From: an uncultured Bacteroidia bacterium
GTDB taxonomy: Bacteria > Bacteroidota > Bacteroidia > NS11-12g > UBA9320
DNA: 64,000 nucleotides
NCBI GenBank assembly: GCA_943789165.1
Contig: CALSTB010000005.1
Location: 851,827 to 915,826 of the forward strand
Reading direction: 5' to 3'
Part shown: positions 55,971 to 63,914 of the stretch, piece after piece
Layout: every line of letters starts with the position of its first letter
Numbering within the stretch: the first letter of the stretch is position 1
Notes under the pieces: generated by a model
Database searches by the model: none
Seen by the model: only the letters and a program-made list of their open reading frames with translations
Told to the model about the DNA's origin: nothing
Program-made: the position numbers and the translations under genes

Positions 55971-55978
55971 CAAAAATA
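55971..55978 (-). promoter_or_regulatory. -7 box immediately upstream of ruvB
   Basis: The minus strand reads TATTTTTG, AAAA, GTG. The exact TAnnTTTG match four bases before the start codon implies a leaderless mRNA. Confidence 0.55.
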
Positions 55979-56125
55979 GCAATAGCAGGATTGAAACGAT
56001 TTGTTTCCATCAAAAGTTATTCACGGCAGAAGATTCATGGATAAAACGCTAAAGGGTGATTCATGACACAGGACTCATGAGGTAGGAAGTAAAACAAATT
56101 GTCTTAAAAAAGTCCAAAGAAACGA

Positions 56126-56881
56126 TTAACCGCCTGATTTTATGATCTTCTTTACGAAGAAACCCTTAACAGTGTAAACTTTGACAAGGTACAAACTTGG
56201 CGCAAAGTCTGTGACATCCACTTGTACTGACGAACTGCCTACAGTGTTACTCGAACTATATACAACAGCGCCATTGGCTAGGCTTATCTCAACATGTGAG
56301 ATGTCAACCAGTTCGTGTAAAGTCTGGATCGTCAATACGTCATGTACTGGATTCGGATAAACAAGCATGGATTCGTCATCGCTTTCAAGGTCATCGACGA
56401 TTGAATTTCGAGCCATTCTATGAAATCCGACAACGCAATATGAATTGTCTTTAAACAACCTACTGGAGTCTTTCTCCTTAAACAGAACCGTATCAAGTGA
56501 GCTTGTTGCTGGTGTATAGGCATAGGCTTCCTGGACACACAACTCTACACTGTCAGCGTCATTCGCGCCTTTTGCGGGAAAAAAACATTTATAAAAGATG
56601 CTATCACCTTTGGAACACGGTTTGAGAATTGGATAAGATCTGGCTACAAAGCGTAACCCACCAAAGTTTATTGTGATAATGACTTCATCACCCTTTAAAA
56701 GCTCGTCTGGACCATTGTTGATTATCCTAACTAAACAAGAATCAACTCCAGGGCTTGTAACAGTAAAACCATTAGACGGTGATGCTATACTGATGTTTAA
56801 ATCTGTATAGCGAAAGCTTTGAGCCTGCAAGCTTTTACTGCTTATCATCAGTAAAAGAATTATTAAATATTTAATTTTCAT
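56126..56881 (-). CDS. T9SS-sorted secreted protein
   Basis: 251 residues with a signal peptide (IILLLMISSKSLQAQ). The middle is a beta-sandwich with LVRIINNGPDELLKGDEV, a DUF11/CARDB-like phrase. The last 75 or so residues form a T9SS type A sorting domain (MLVYPNPVHDVLTIQT, ends SLYLVKVYTVKGFF). No enzymatic motif. It lies eight bases downstream of a similar gene (56890-57621) and the two are probably a duplicated pair. Confidence 0.8.
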   Translation of the reverse strand: MKIKYLIILLLMISSKSLQAQSFRYTDLNISIASPSNGFTVTSPGVDSCLVRIINNGPDELLKGDEVIITINFGGLRFVARSYPILKPCSKGDSIFYKCFFPAKGANDADSVELCVQEAYAYTPATSSLDTVLFKEKDSSRLFKDNSYCVVGFHRMARNSIVDDLESDDESMLVYPNPVHDVLTIQTLHELVDISHVEISLANGAVVYSSSNTVGSSSVQVDVTDFAPSLYLVKVYTVKGFFVKKIIKSGG

Positions 56882-56889
56882 AGGGTAGA

Positions 56890-57621
56890 CTAATTTATGA
56901 TGAGCTTCCTATAGAACGATGTACCGGCATAATTAAACACAGCAATGTATGTTCCTTTTAAACCATTAATAGACAGGACGTTATTTTCATAATCAAAGTC
57001 AACCTCTTTCCCCAATAAGTCATACACGGTTACAATAGGACCTTCCGATTTCAAATCAAGATTATTAAAAGTCAAATTAAACTTTCCTGAGGAGGATGGA
57101 TTGGGGTATAGTTTGGGAGCCCCAATAGTTGTTACTTTATCTACGGACAAATTACCTAGATGTAACAATAAAACACTGCGCAAGGAATCTTGATTACTAA
57201 CAAAATCCACATCAAAAGGCGTATGCCCACTGCCAACACCTGCGGTAAAATAATCACACAGTATCGACAGTATGAACTCTTGTGGTTTCCAATTAGGCCA
57301 ATCTATGTCAATGGTATCAGAATATATTTCCGTTGAATCTCCAGGTGCCACGGTCTTGCCAATCGCAATTCTTTTTCGGACTTGTTGTTGATTATTATCT
57401 AAACTGTGCGTTATGTAGTAGACAAATGTGTCATTCGAAAAAAGTGTATCAGGACCTAAGTTGACCATGTTGAAGGTGACTGGAATATAGCCTGGACTCT
57501 GGTAAGCTGAACCAGTCGATGGGGTTATTATCTGATATTTTATGGTTATGTCTCGATCTTGTCCGAATACAGACATTCGAAACAAACACAAAACAATTAA
57601 TACTTGTATCTTCATTTTCAT
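56890..57621 (-). CDS. T9SS-sorted secreted protein, paralogue of the next gene
   Basis: 243 residues: a signal peptide (VLIVLCLFRMSVFGQ), a CARDB-like domain (PVTFNMVNLGPDTLFSNDT), and a T9SS sorting domain (KLYPNPSSSGKFNLTFN, ends TSFYRKLIIN). Architecture matches the 56126-56881 product, including the 'NxGPDxLxxxD' phrase, which suggests tandem duplication. Function unknown. Confidence 0.8.
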   Translation of the reverse strand: MKMKIQVLIVLCLFRMSVFGQDRDITIKYQIITPSTGSAYQSPGYIPVTFNMVNLGPDTLFSNDTFVYYITHSLDNNQQQVRKRIAIGKTVAPGDSTEIYSDTIDIDWPNWKPQEFILSILCDYFTAGVGSGHTPFDVDFVSNQDSLRSVLLLHLGNLSVDKVTTIGAPKLYPNPSSSGKFNLTFNNLDLKSEGPIVTVYDLLGKEVDFDYENNVLSINGLKGTYIAVFNYAGTSFYRKLIIN

Positions 57622-57831
57622 GATATTGGCTTTTTTATGCTGCGCTTATTGCAAATACATGTACTGTCATATATAATTTCGCAGTACCCTTTGGTTTATT
57701 TAATACCAAAAATAATCAATGTTATTTTGATTTAGTTTAAACCTTTAATTGTAAAACTTCAATTTTTTGGTTTTCCCGGATGAGGTATTAGTTTTTACCG
57801 AAGGAGAAATGATTGCTACAAGAGGGAATGT

Positions 57832-57863
57832 AAAAAGTGGTCAACGCTATTTAGGGATATACA
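57832..57863 (+). mobile_element. Solitary IS end, 32-bp match
   Basis: These 32 bp, from AAAAAGTGGTCAACGC to GGGATATACA, are identical to the right end of the IS at 44811-44842. The sequence before it is unrelated to the IS interior, so only the tip remains. Confidence 0.8.
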
Positions 57864-58040
57864 TTTTCTCTATTTTCTCTGTTCTATTTTCTCTTCTTCC
57901 GAGTCCCGAGTCCTGAGTCCTGAACCCCGAATCAACCATCATCCATAACCCAAGAATTTGGGTGGGAGACAGCAAACAAAATGAAGGTCGAACTAATGGT
58001 CAAAAACAAATTGGGGGTTCAAATAGTGAAAACCCATTCT

Positions 58041-58060
58041 GGTGCCAAATAAGGGAGCAC
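58041..58060 (+). repeat. GGTGCC motif copy a
   Basis: GGTGCCAAATAAGGGAGCAC. The same motif recurs as 58330-58348 (GGTGCTTAAAAAGGGAGTG), 58371-58388 on the minus strand (GGTGCCAAAAAGGGGAGT) and 59731-59748 (GGTGCCAAAAAGGGGAGC). All four lie around the recombinase gene. Confidence 0.65.
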
Positions 58061-58156
58061 ATGATTGGTGGTTAAGATAAGAATTGAGCATTGGTGGGCG
58101 TTGAGACTCCATAGGTGGGGTTCCACATAGACTCCACTTTTGACAACAGTCTAGAC

Positions 58157-58186
58157 AAACAACAGGACAAAAAAATCCTGTTGTTT
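58157..58186. terminator. Perfect 11-bp hairpin
   Basis: AAACAACAGGA, an 8-nt A-rich loop, TCCTGTTGTTT. It could be a bidirectional terminator guarding the recombinase element or part of its end structure. No gene stops next to it. Confidence 0.5.
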
Positions 58187-58266
58187 GAACTAGGTTGTAA
58201 ATCTCAAATCACCTTCAAACCTTTTAAATAAAGGGAATCACCGTTTCGTGCGAAGCCCCTTGTTTC

Positions 58267-58337
58267 AAAATTCAATTTATTTATTGCCCCAGATTTTCAG
58301 TGTTCAAAAACGGACATCTAGTCAATTTTGGTGCTTA
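58267..58337 (+). repeat. Left 71-bp inverted repeat
   Basis: Starts AAAATTCAATTTATTTATTG and ends TCAATTTTGGTGCTTA. It pairs with 59660-59730 read in reverse; the one mismatch is at the A/C in the AATTG-CTAG stretch. Its inner end overlaps a GGTGC motif copy. Confidence 0.85.
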
Positions 58338-58388
58338 AAAAGGGAGTGTTTTCTAAAACAGATTGCAATTACTCCCCTTTTTGGCACC
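58330..58388. repeat. Opposed GGTGCC motif copies b and c upstream of the recombinase
   Basis: Copy b (58330-58348, plus strand) and copy c (58371-58388, minus strand) face each other across 22 bp, forming an imperfect palindrome 57 bp before the recombinase ATG. The arrangement resembles a paired recombinase-binding or autoregulatory site. Confidence 0.5.
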
Positions 58389-58444
58389 TGATCTTTGTAA
58401 TTCATTGCGCTCATTGATTTTATGTAAACTTAAAAACAAATAAT

Positions 58445-59662
58445 ATGAGCCTCAAAATGTCATTCTGGGTAAGACCTAGCCAAAAAAATCAAGACCGTAA
58501 AACACCTATCTATTTACGCCTTCAACTCGATGGAGTGAGAACCGAATATTCAATCGGTCAGTATGTACTAGTTTCTCACTGGGATTCTAAAGCACAAAAG
58601 GTAAAAGGATTAACTGAAGAAGCTGAATCAATTAATGGAACCTTGGGAACGCTAAAAGCTCGAGCATTAAAGATTTACAATGAAATGCTAATTAGCGGGG
58701 AACCATTTAATTCTTTTACCATAAAAGATAAATTGATCAATGGTACCACAAAAGCCATGACCTTCAATGAACTGATGGAAGAGCATATTCAAAAAATGAT
58801 TATTCTATTAGGTAAATCATATTCGCAACCAACTATAGTAAAATACAGAAATAGCCAATTAAGGATTTCGCAATATATTAAGAAAAGATATAAGCGAAAC
58901 GACATCTACCTATACGAGTTAAATTTTGACTTCATTGATGGATTTGAGGGCTTTCTAAAAACGGAGTTTAATAATAGTAATACAACCTGTGCCAAACACT
59001 TTCAACGAATCTCAAGAGTTGTGAGAATTGCCCTAAATCGTGGTTACATTAATAGATATCCGTTCGGAGAGTATAAACCCAAACTCGATAAGGTAAATAT
59101 CGTTTACCTCACATTCGAAGAGGTCAATAAAATAGAAGCAAAAATATTTCACATTGACCGACTTGAAATTGTGAAGAAGATATTCCTTTTCAGTTGTTAC
59201 AGCGGTTTGAGCTTCAAAGAAATGGAAAACCTAAAACCTTCCAACATTATTACTTCAGATGGAGAAACATATTGGATTAAGATGGTTCGACAAAAAACAA
59301 AGCGTGAGTATAAATGTGTATTACTGCCACAGGCTCATCAACTGATCCAAGAACTCCAAGAGTACCAATCAGCAATACCAAAAGGTAAATTGATACCGAT
59401 TATTTCAAATCAGAAGTACAATGCTTACCTAAAGGAAATAGCGGAAATCTGCGGTATTCCTAAAAAGTTAACAAGTCATGTGGGGAGAAAAACATTCTCA
59501 ATTGGATTGGCACTTAGGTCTTCTGTAAGTATTGAATTACTTAGTGCTTTACTTGGTCACTCTTCAATTCGGGTAACAACTGATTACTACACCAAGGTGA
59601 CCGATGAGATAATGATTGATGGTGTTAAAAACTTATCCGAACAATTGAAAAGACTTAAATAA
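58445..59662 (+). CDS. Tyrosine recombinase (IntDOT-like integrase)
   Basis: 405 residues. An arm-binding domain (FWVRPSQKNQDRKTPIYLRL) and a core-binding SAM-like domain (residues about 105-205) precede the catalytic domain. Catalytic residues: HVGR (H345, R348), GHSSIRVT (H372) and the nucleophile Y381 or Y382. The first catalytic Arg is replaced by Ser (S256 in YSGLSFKEM), as in the CTnDOT integrase family, where a shifted Arg takes over; R282 is a candidate here. K284 is the likely hairpin lysine. The product appears complete. Its stop codon lies in the right inverted repeat. Bacteroidota integrases of this class serve conjugative and small mobilisable elements, but no other mobility gene is nearby. 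Confidence 0.92.
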   Translation: MSLKMSFWVRPSQKNQDRKTPIYLRLQLDGVRTEYSIGQYVLVSHWDSKAQKVKGLTEEAESINGTLGTLKARALKIYNEMLISGEPFNSFTIKDKLINGTTKAMTFNELMEEHIQKMIILLGKSYSQPTIVKYRNSQLRISQYIKKRYKRNDIYLYELNFDFIDGFEGFLKTEFNNSNTTCAKHFQRISRVVRIALNRGYINRYPFGEYKPKLDKVNIVYLTFEEVNKIEAKIFHIDRLEIVKKIFLFSCYSGLSFKEMENLKPSNIITSDGETYWIKMVRQKTKREYKCVLLPQAHQLIQELQEYQSAIPKGKLIPIISNQKYNAYLKEIAEICGIPKKLTSHVGRKTFSIGLALRSSVSIELLSALLGHSSIRVTTDYYTKVTDEIMIDGVKNLSEQLKRLK

Positions 59663-59730
59663 GCACCAAAATTGCCTAGATGTCCGTTTTTGAACACTGA
59701 AAATCTGGGGCAATAAATAAATTGAATTTT
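59660..59730 (-). repeat. Right 71-bp inverted repeat
   Basis: Mirror of 58267-58337. On the plus strand it runs from TAAGCACCAAAATTG to AATAAATTGAATTTT and is immediately followed by motif copy d at 59731-59748. Confidence 0.85.
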
Positions 59731-59748
59731 GGTGCCAAAAAGGGGAGC
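59731..59748 (+). repeat. GGTGCC motif copy d
   Basis: GGTGCCAAAAAGGGGAGC directly abuts the outer end of the right inverted repeat. The left repeat has no such copy at its outer end; the nearest outside copy on that side is at 58041. The rest of the gap to 59872 shows nothing else. Confidence 0.6.
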
Positions 59749-59871
59749 GACTATAGATTTGAAAGTTAGTTATAACCCAATATCTTCAGTTCTAAAAGGC
59801 ATATAGGTGAAATTAGGTTCGAGTTCAGCATCATCCATCTTAATCCAACACGCATACAACCAATTTACTAA

Positions 59872-59879
59872 TACCTTTG
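59872..59879 (+). promoter_or_regulatory. -7 box of the DUF1573-htrA pair
   Basis: TACCTTTG matches TAnnTTTG, 45 nt upstream of the ATG at 59925. No clear -33 TTG was found. Confidence 0.5.
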
Positions 59880-59924
59880 TCTAAAGTATAACACCAAAAG
59901 CATTTACATCACGTTTATAGACAT

Positions 59925-61016
59925 ATGAGAAAAGTTGTTGCACTCTTAATTTCCTTTTGGGCAGTTGCTGCCTTTGCGCAAATCAATGACAAAGAAATTG
60001 TGTTTGACTCGGAGGTGTATGATTTTGGAACGGTGAAATTCGGTGATCAAAAAATCAATGCGACGTTCATCTTTACCAATAACAGTCCGATTGATTTTGA
60101 AATTAGAGATATAAAAGCCAGTTGCGGCTGTACAGTTCCTTCATGGCCGGAACATCCTATCAAACCTGGGAAAAAAGGCATTATCTCTGCCACGTTCGAC
60201 CCAAAGAACTTGGCCGGTGAAGTAGACAAAACCATTGAGATTTTTGCCAACTACAACGTCATCATGTCTAAGATATTGACAATTAGTGGTACCATTTTGG
60301 AGCCAGTCCAACAAGACATGAGTAAGATCTATCCTGGACAATTTGGGTATCTGAGACAATCTAAAAATACCATTGCCTTTGGTAACATCACCAACACAGG
60401 TAGTTATACCGATAAAGTCGTCTTCATCAACGATTACAACCTACCTTTAAAATTTACAGGTCTATTACGGAGTCCTGAATACGTAACGTATACAATGTCT
60501 AAAACCGTTATTGAACCCGGTGATACGGCATCTATTTCCATCACCGTTCACGCAGATAGGGTGAAGGATTATGGATTGATAAACTCCGACATTGTCTTTA
60601 AAACCAATGACAAATCATTTCCGTTAAAGGCTGTCAAGATGGCGTTTTTTATCACAGAAGATTTTTCACAACTCTCAAAAAAATCGTTAAAGAAAGCACC
60701 CAAGTTGGTTGTTTCCCAAACTGAATTTGAATTCGGAGACATGCGGGAAGGCGCCAAGTCTTCTCAATCACTTACCTTAACCAACACGGGTAAAACACCT
60801 TTAAAGATTTATAAAGTCGAAACGCACTGTGGCTGCACTAGCGTTGATTTAGAAGAATCTGAAATAGCTGCTGGAGAAACAAAAACAGTTCAGTTGACAT
60901 TTGACTCTATTTTTGTTTCTGGTATGGCTCAAAAAGAGGTAACGCTTTATACCAACGACCCAAACAAACACATTGTTAAATTGTATGTTAAAGCAAACGT
61001 GCTGAACATTCAATAG
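59925..61016 (+). CDS. DUF1573 domain protein, exported
   Basis: 363 residues with a signal peptide (FWAVAAFAQ). Two DUF1573 domains are visible: the first with VYDFGTVKFGDQKINATFIF and DIKASCGCTVPSWPEHPI, the second with EFGDMREGAKSSQSLTLTN and ETHCGCTSVDLEESEI. Each has the CGCT motif. These Ig-like (ASH-related) domains occur in exported Bacteroidota proteins; the function is not established. The htrA gene follows 47 bases downstream on the same strand. Confidence 0.85.
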   Translation: MRKVVALLISFWAVAAFAQINDKEIVFDSEVYDFGTVKFGDQKINATFIFTNNSPIDFEIRDIKASCGCTVPSWPEHPIKPGKKGIISATFDPKNLAGEVDKTIEIFANYNVIMSKILTISGTILEPVQQDMSKIYPGQFGYLRQSKNTIAFGNITNTGSYTDKVVFINDYNLPLKFTGLLRSPEYVTYTMSKTVIEPGDTASISITVHADRVKDYGLINSDIVFKTNDKSFPLKAVKMAFFITEDFSQLSKKSLKKAPKLVVSQTEFEFGDMREGAKSSQSLTLTNTGKTPLKIYKVETHCGCTSVDLEESEIAAGETKTVQLTFDSIFVSGMAQKEVTLYTNDPNKHIVKLYVKANVLNIQ

Positions 61017-61063
61017 TTTGGTATCGTTTTTGACTTTCTGAGTTAGTTACAATATCCATCATT

Positions 61064-62491
61064 ATGAACAAGAAAGTTTTATTCCTAACGGTTTTGGTAA
61101 GCGCCTTAACTTCATTGTTTGCCGCTTATTTATTTTCAAAAAACCATTCTAATTCACAGGTTATTGAGATTAAACAGTCGTCTAATGACGCTCTTCCTAT
61201 CAAGTATCACAACCAAACGGGTGACGGTGTCAGCTTTGTTGCCGCGTCTAAAAAAACGACTCCATCAGTAGTTTTTATCAAAACTGAATCTGAAGCCGTT
61301 CGAAGAAATTCCTTCTGGTTTTTCGATATGGATCCCTTTGGAAGCATAGGTAAAGTATCGAGTACAGGTTCAGGCGTTATCATTTCAAAAGACGGATATA
61401 TTGTAACCAACAACCACGTTATCAAAGGTGCCCAGAGCATTGAAGTGGTTTTAAACAACGGCAAAAAGAACTATAAGGCAACGGTTGTCGGAACAGCTCC
61501 TTCAACAGATTTGGCCTTATTAAAAATCGAAGCCAGCGATTTAATTCCTGTAGAAATAGCCAATAGCGACGAACTACAAATTGGGGAATGGGTGTTGGCT
61601 GTAGGGAATCCGTTTAACCTAACCAGTACCGTCACAGCAGGAATTGTAAGTGCCAAAGGGCGTAACATCAACATTGTTCAAAATCAGTTTCCCATAGAGA
61701 GCTTCATTCAAACAGATGCTGCTATTAACCCTGGTAATAGTGGCGGTGCTCTTGTTGGTTTAGATGGTAAATTGGTGGGAATCAATACAGCCATTGCGAG
61801 CAAAACGGGTTCGTATGTGGGCTATGGCTTTGCCATCCCGAGTAACATCGTAGTTAAAATCATCAATGACTTAAAAGAGTATGGACAAATACAGCGAGGC
61901 TTTGATGGTTTGGAAGTAGTTGATATCAATGACGAAATTCTAGACAAAGTGGACGGTATCCAAGATGGCGTGTTTGTTGGAAGAGTGAGCGAAACAAACA
62001 AGTATACAAGCAAAATATTTGAACCCGGTGATGTCATTACCAAGATTGATGGTAAAGACGTGAGCCAAAAAGCCATGTACAACGAAGTGTTGTCGTATTA
62101 CCGGCCTGGAGATAAACTTAAGTACACGTATATCAGAAATGGTAAAACGCAAGAAGCTGATGTTTCCTTGGTTAACATGGATGGCACTTTTGATTTGAAG
62201 AGACGAGAATTTCTGTATTCTGACAATCTTAATGCCGAATTTGAAATCGTAAGCAAGTATGAACTCGATCATTTTGGCCTCAAGTCTGGCGTGCGTGTTA
62301 CGTCAGTGGGTAATGGGCGATTGATGAAAATGAACATTCCCGAGGGATTTATTTTCACTGCGTTTAACAATTCGCCTGTCACAGATTTAAAGACGTTTGT
62401 GGGCAAACTAGAAAACATGAAAGGGCAGGTGAGAATTGAGGGTGTTTCACCTCAAGGTGGAAAGCAATACCTATCTTATTACGCGTATTAA
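61064..62491 (+). CDS. HtrA/DegQ-like serine protease
   Basis: 475 residues, periplasmic protease and chaperone for misfolded envelope proteins. An N-terminal membrane anchor or signal (VLVSALTSLFAAYLF) precedes a trypsin-like domain with the catalytic His in VTNNHVIKGA, Asp in TDLALLKI and Ser in NPGNSGGALVG. One clear PDZ domain follows (residues about 275-370: DGVFVGRVSE, GDVITKIDGKDV), and the last 100 residues fit a divergent second PDZ domain (GVRVTSVGNGRLMKMNIPEG). Located next to an exported DUF1573 gene. Confidence 0.93.
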   Translation: MNKKVLFLTVLVSALTSLFAAYLFSKNHSNSQVIEIKQSSNDALPIKYHNQTGDGVSFVAASKKTTPSVVFIKTESEAVRRNSFWFFDMDPFGSIGKVSSTGSGVIISKDGYIVTNNHVIKGAQSIEVVLNNGKKNYKATVVGTAPSTDLALLKIEASDLIPVEIANSDELQIGEWVLAVGNPFNLTSTVTAGIVSAKGRNINIVQNQFPIESFIQTDAAINPGNSGGALVGLDGKLVGINTAIASKTGSYVGYGFAIPSNIVVKIINDLKEYGQIQRGFDGLEVVDINDEILDKVDGIQDGVFVGRVSETNKYTSKIFEPGDVITKIDGKDVSQKAMYNEVLSYYRPGDKLKYTYIRNGKTQEADVSLVNMDGTFDLKRREFLYSDNLNAEFEIVSKYELDHFGLKSGVRVTSVGNGRLMKMNIPEGFIFTAFNNSPVTDLKTFVGKLENMKGQVRIEGVSPQGGKQYLSYYAY

Positions 62492-62528
62492 GCCAATCGG
62501 CTCAACTAATTAAGTCTTTGAATTGCAT

Positions 62529-62536
62529 TATCTTTG
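62529..62536 (+). promoter_or_regulatory. -7 box of the DinB-DUF1801 pair
   Basis: TATCTTTG matches TAnnTTTG, 36 nt before the ATG at 62573. This supports the shorter DinB start rather than the ATG at 62534, which lies within the box. Confidence 0.5.
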
Positions 62537-62572
62537 TTAGGCTTGCCGTGGCAAGTCAATTTCAAAGTCGCA

Positions 62573-63136
62573 ATGTTAGTTCAAGATTTTATATCTGATA
62601 TTCATTCTGTTACGGCCGAATTCAAAGACACGTTTGGTCATTTGACACCGGCACAAATGAATTACAAACCAAATTCCTCAGTTTGGAGTGTGGCGCAAAA
62701 CATAGAGCATTTGATTAAAGTGAATGACTCTTATCTCCCCACCTTTGATGCCATTGAAGCAGGCACAAACAAGCTTACGTTTTTTGGTAAATTCAAATGG
62801 TGGCAAAAGATGTGCGGCAACATGATATTAAAATCTGTTGAACCGACTCGTGAGAAAAAGATTGGGACGTTTCCAATTTGGCAACCAGCCATGAGTGATT
62901 CGTCGGAAAACATTTTAGATGAATTTGAGGCGCATCAACAAGGCTTGTGCGCAGTTATTGACAGAAACAAGGTGCACATTGAAAATGGTGTAGCCATTGC
63001 GAGTCCGGCCAATGCCAACATAACCTATACAGCTGCAAAAGCGCTAGACATCATAGTTACACACGAGCGCAGGCATTTGCAACAAGCCAAGGAAATGCTT
63101 TCTTTGATCGACGCTTATGAGCAGTCCAAGGCCTAA
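62573..63136 (+). CDS. DinB family protein
   Basis: 187 residues from the ATG of MLVQDFISDIHS. DinB-like four-helix fold: PAQMNYKPNSSVWSVAQNIE with the first metal-ligand His in EHLIKV, and the final helix with HERRHLQQAKEM, which carries the other two His ligands. These proteins bind a divalent metal and include thiol transferases; most have no known substrate. The 3' end overlaps the DUF1801 gene by 20 bases. Confidence 0.87.
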   Translation: MLVQDFISDIHSVTAEFKDTFGHLTPAQMNYKPNSSVWSVAQNIEHLIKVNDSYLPTFDAIEAGTNKLTFFGKFKWWQKMCGNMILKSVEPTREKKIGTFPIWQPAMSDSSENILDEFEAHQQGLCAVIDRNKVHIENGVAIASPANANITYTAAKALDIIVTHERRHLQQAKEMLSLIDAYEQSKA

Positions 63137-63512
63137 ATCCATTGAAGATTTTTTACAGTCCTTACCTACGGAAGAAAGGCACGTAACCCAGCACCTTAGG
63201 AATATTGTTTACGACTGCATTCCACATTGTAACGAGAAATTATCCTATAACGTCCCCTACTTTTCAGTACATAAACCCATTTGTTTTATTTGGCCTGGAG
63301 CCGTTTTATGGGATAAAAAAAGGATGTATGACGGCGTCCGATTTGGATTTACTAAAGGACACTTACTCAATAACGAATCAACATATTTCGATCAAGGAAA
63401 ACGCAAGTTTGTGATTTATCGAGATTTTAAGAATCCTTCAGAAGTTGACGTTGACTTATTAAAAATGTATTTGTTTAACGCCGTTGAAGTCGACGAACAA
63501 TTTGGCAGATAA
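63117..63512 (+). CDS. DUF1801 domain protein
   Basis: 131 residues matching DUF1801 (YdhG-like): SIEDFLQSLPTEERHVTQHL, PHCNEKLSYNVPYFSV and FIWPGAVLWDKKRMYDGVRF. It is a small cytoplasmic protein of unknown activity. The start lies within the end of the DinB gene, so translation is coupled. Confidence 0.85.
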   Translation: MSSPRPKSIEDFLQSLPTEERHVTQHLRNIVYDCIPHCNEKLSYNVPYFSVHKPICFIWPGAVLWDKKRMYDGVRFGFTKGHLLNNESTYFDQGKRKFVIYRDFKNPSEVDVDLLKMYLFNAVEVDEQFGR

Positions 63513-63515
63513 GAC

Positions 63516-63911
63516 TTAAAACGAAGTCAGTGCAACGATGAGTAGCACCAGCGCTGTAATTCGCAAAACTGTAGATTGTATAAAGCTTTTGACATATTCC
63601 TTTGGATATTCATTGTCGATTAAAATTTTGTACGACAAATAGGCCAAATACAACATGAAAAACATGAGGATAAAAAAGTAGATGGATAGTGCTACACCGT
63701 CTGGAATCAAATTAAAATAGAGGTTGGCAAAAAAGGCAACCAAAAGCGTAATGATGAAGGCTGGATATTTTGTCCGTAGAGGTGTAAACAAATCAATTAA
63801 ACCCGCTTTCTGTGCCTGGTCAAGGTGTTGAATCCCCTTCTCCGCTACCCTTTTCGAGGCAAAAAATATGAGTAACACCAAGATGACAAGAAACATGAAA
63901 GTGATGGGCAT
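63516..63911 (-). CDS. Small integral membrane protein
   Basis: 131 residues with four membrane helices (FLVILVLLIFFAS; FIITLLVAFFANLYFNL; LSIYFFILMFFMLYLAYLSY; VLRITALVLLIVALTSF) and a short soluble loop LDQAQKAGLIDLFTPL. No family was recognised. It begins three bases after the stop of the gene entering from the right edge, so both are probably one operon. Confidence 0.65.
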   Translation of the reverse strand: MPITFMFLVILVLLIFFASKRVAEKGIQHLDQAQKAGLIDLFTPLRTKYPAFIITLLVAFFANLYFNLIPDGVALSIYFFILMFFMLYLAYLSYKILIDNEYPKEYVKSFIQSTVLRITALVLLIVALTSF

Positions 63912-63914
63912 AAC

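Larger units (their letters stand above)
57622..58266. other. Non-coding region left of the recombinase element
   Basis: I see no gene here. It contains a solitary IS end (57832-57863), one copy of the GGTGCC motif (58041-58060) and a perfect hairpin (58157-58186). The part from about 57950 to 58260 is less AT-rich than the usual spacers and may belong to the recombinase-bearing element. Confidence 0.6.
58267..59730 (+). mobile_element. Solitary tyrosine-recombinase element with 71-bp inverted repeats
   Basis: Inverted repeats at 58267-58337 and 59660-59730 match at 70 of 71 positions by eye. They contain GCACCAAAATTG, CTAGATGTCCG and CTGGGGCAATAAAT in the right-hand orientation. The right repeat begins inside the TAA stop codon of the recombinase. 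Only this one gene lies between the repeats. The structure could be a minimal transposable element or a segment that inverts with its own recombinase. Confidence 0.75.

Noticed and set aside
58445..59662. Integrase of a conjugative or mobilisable transposon
   Set aside because: No mobilisation, transfer, excision or cargo genes occur on either side; ordinary chromosomal genes begin immediately beyond the repeats.
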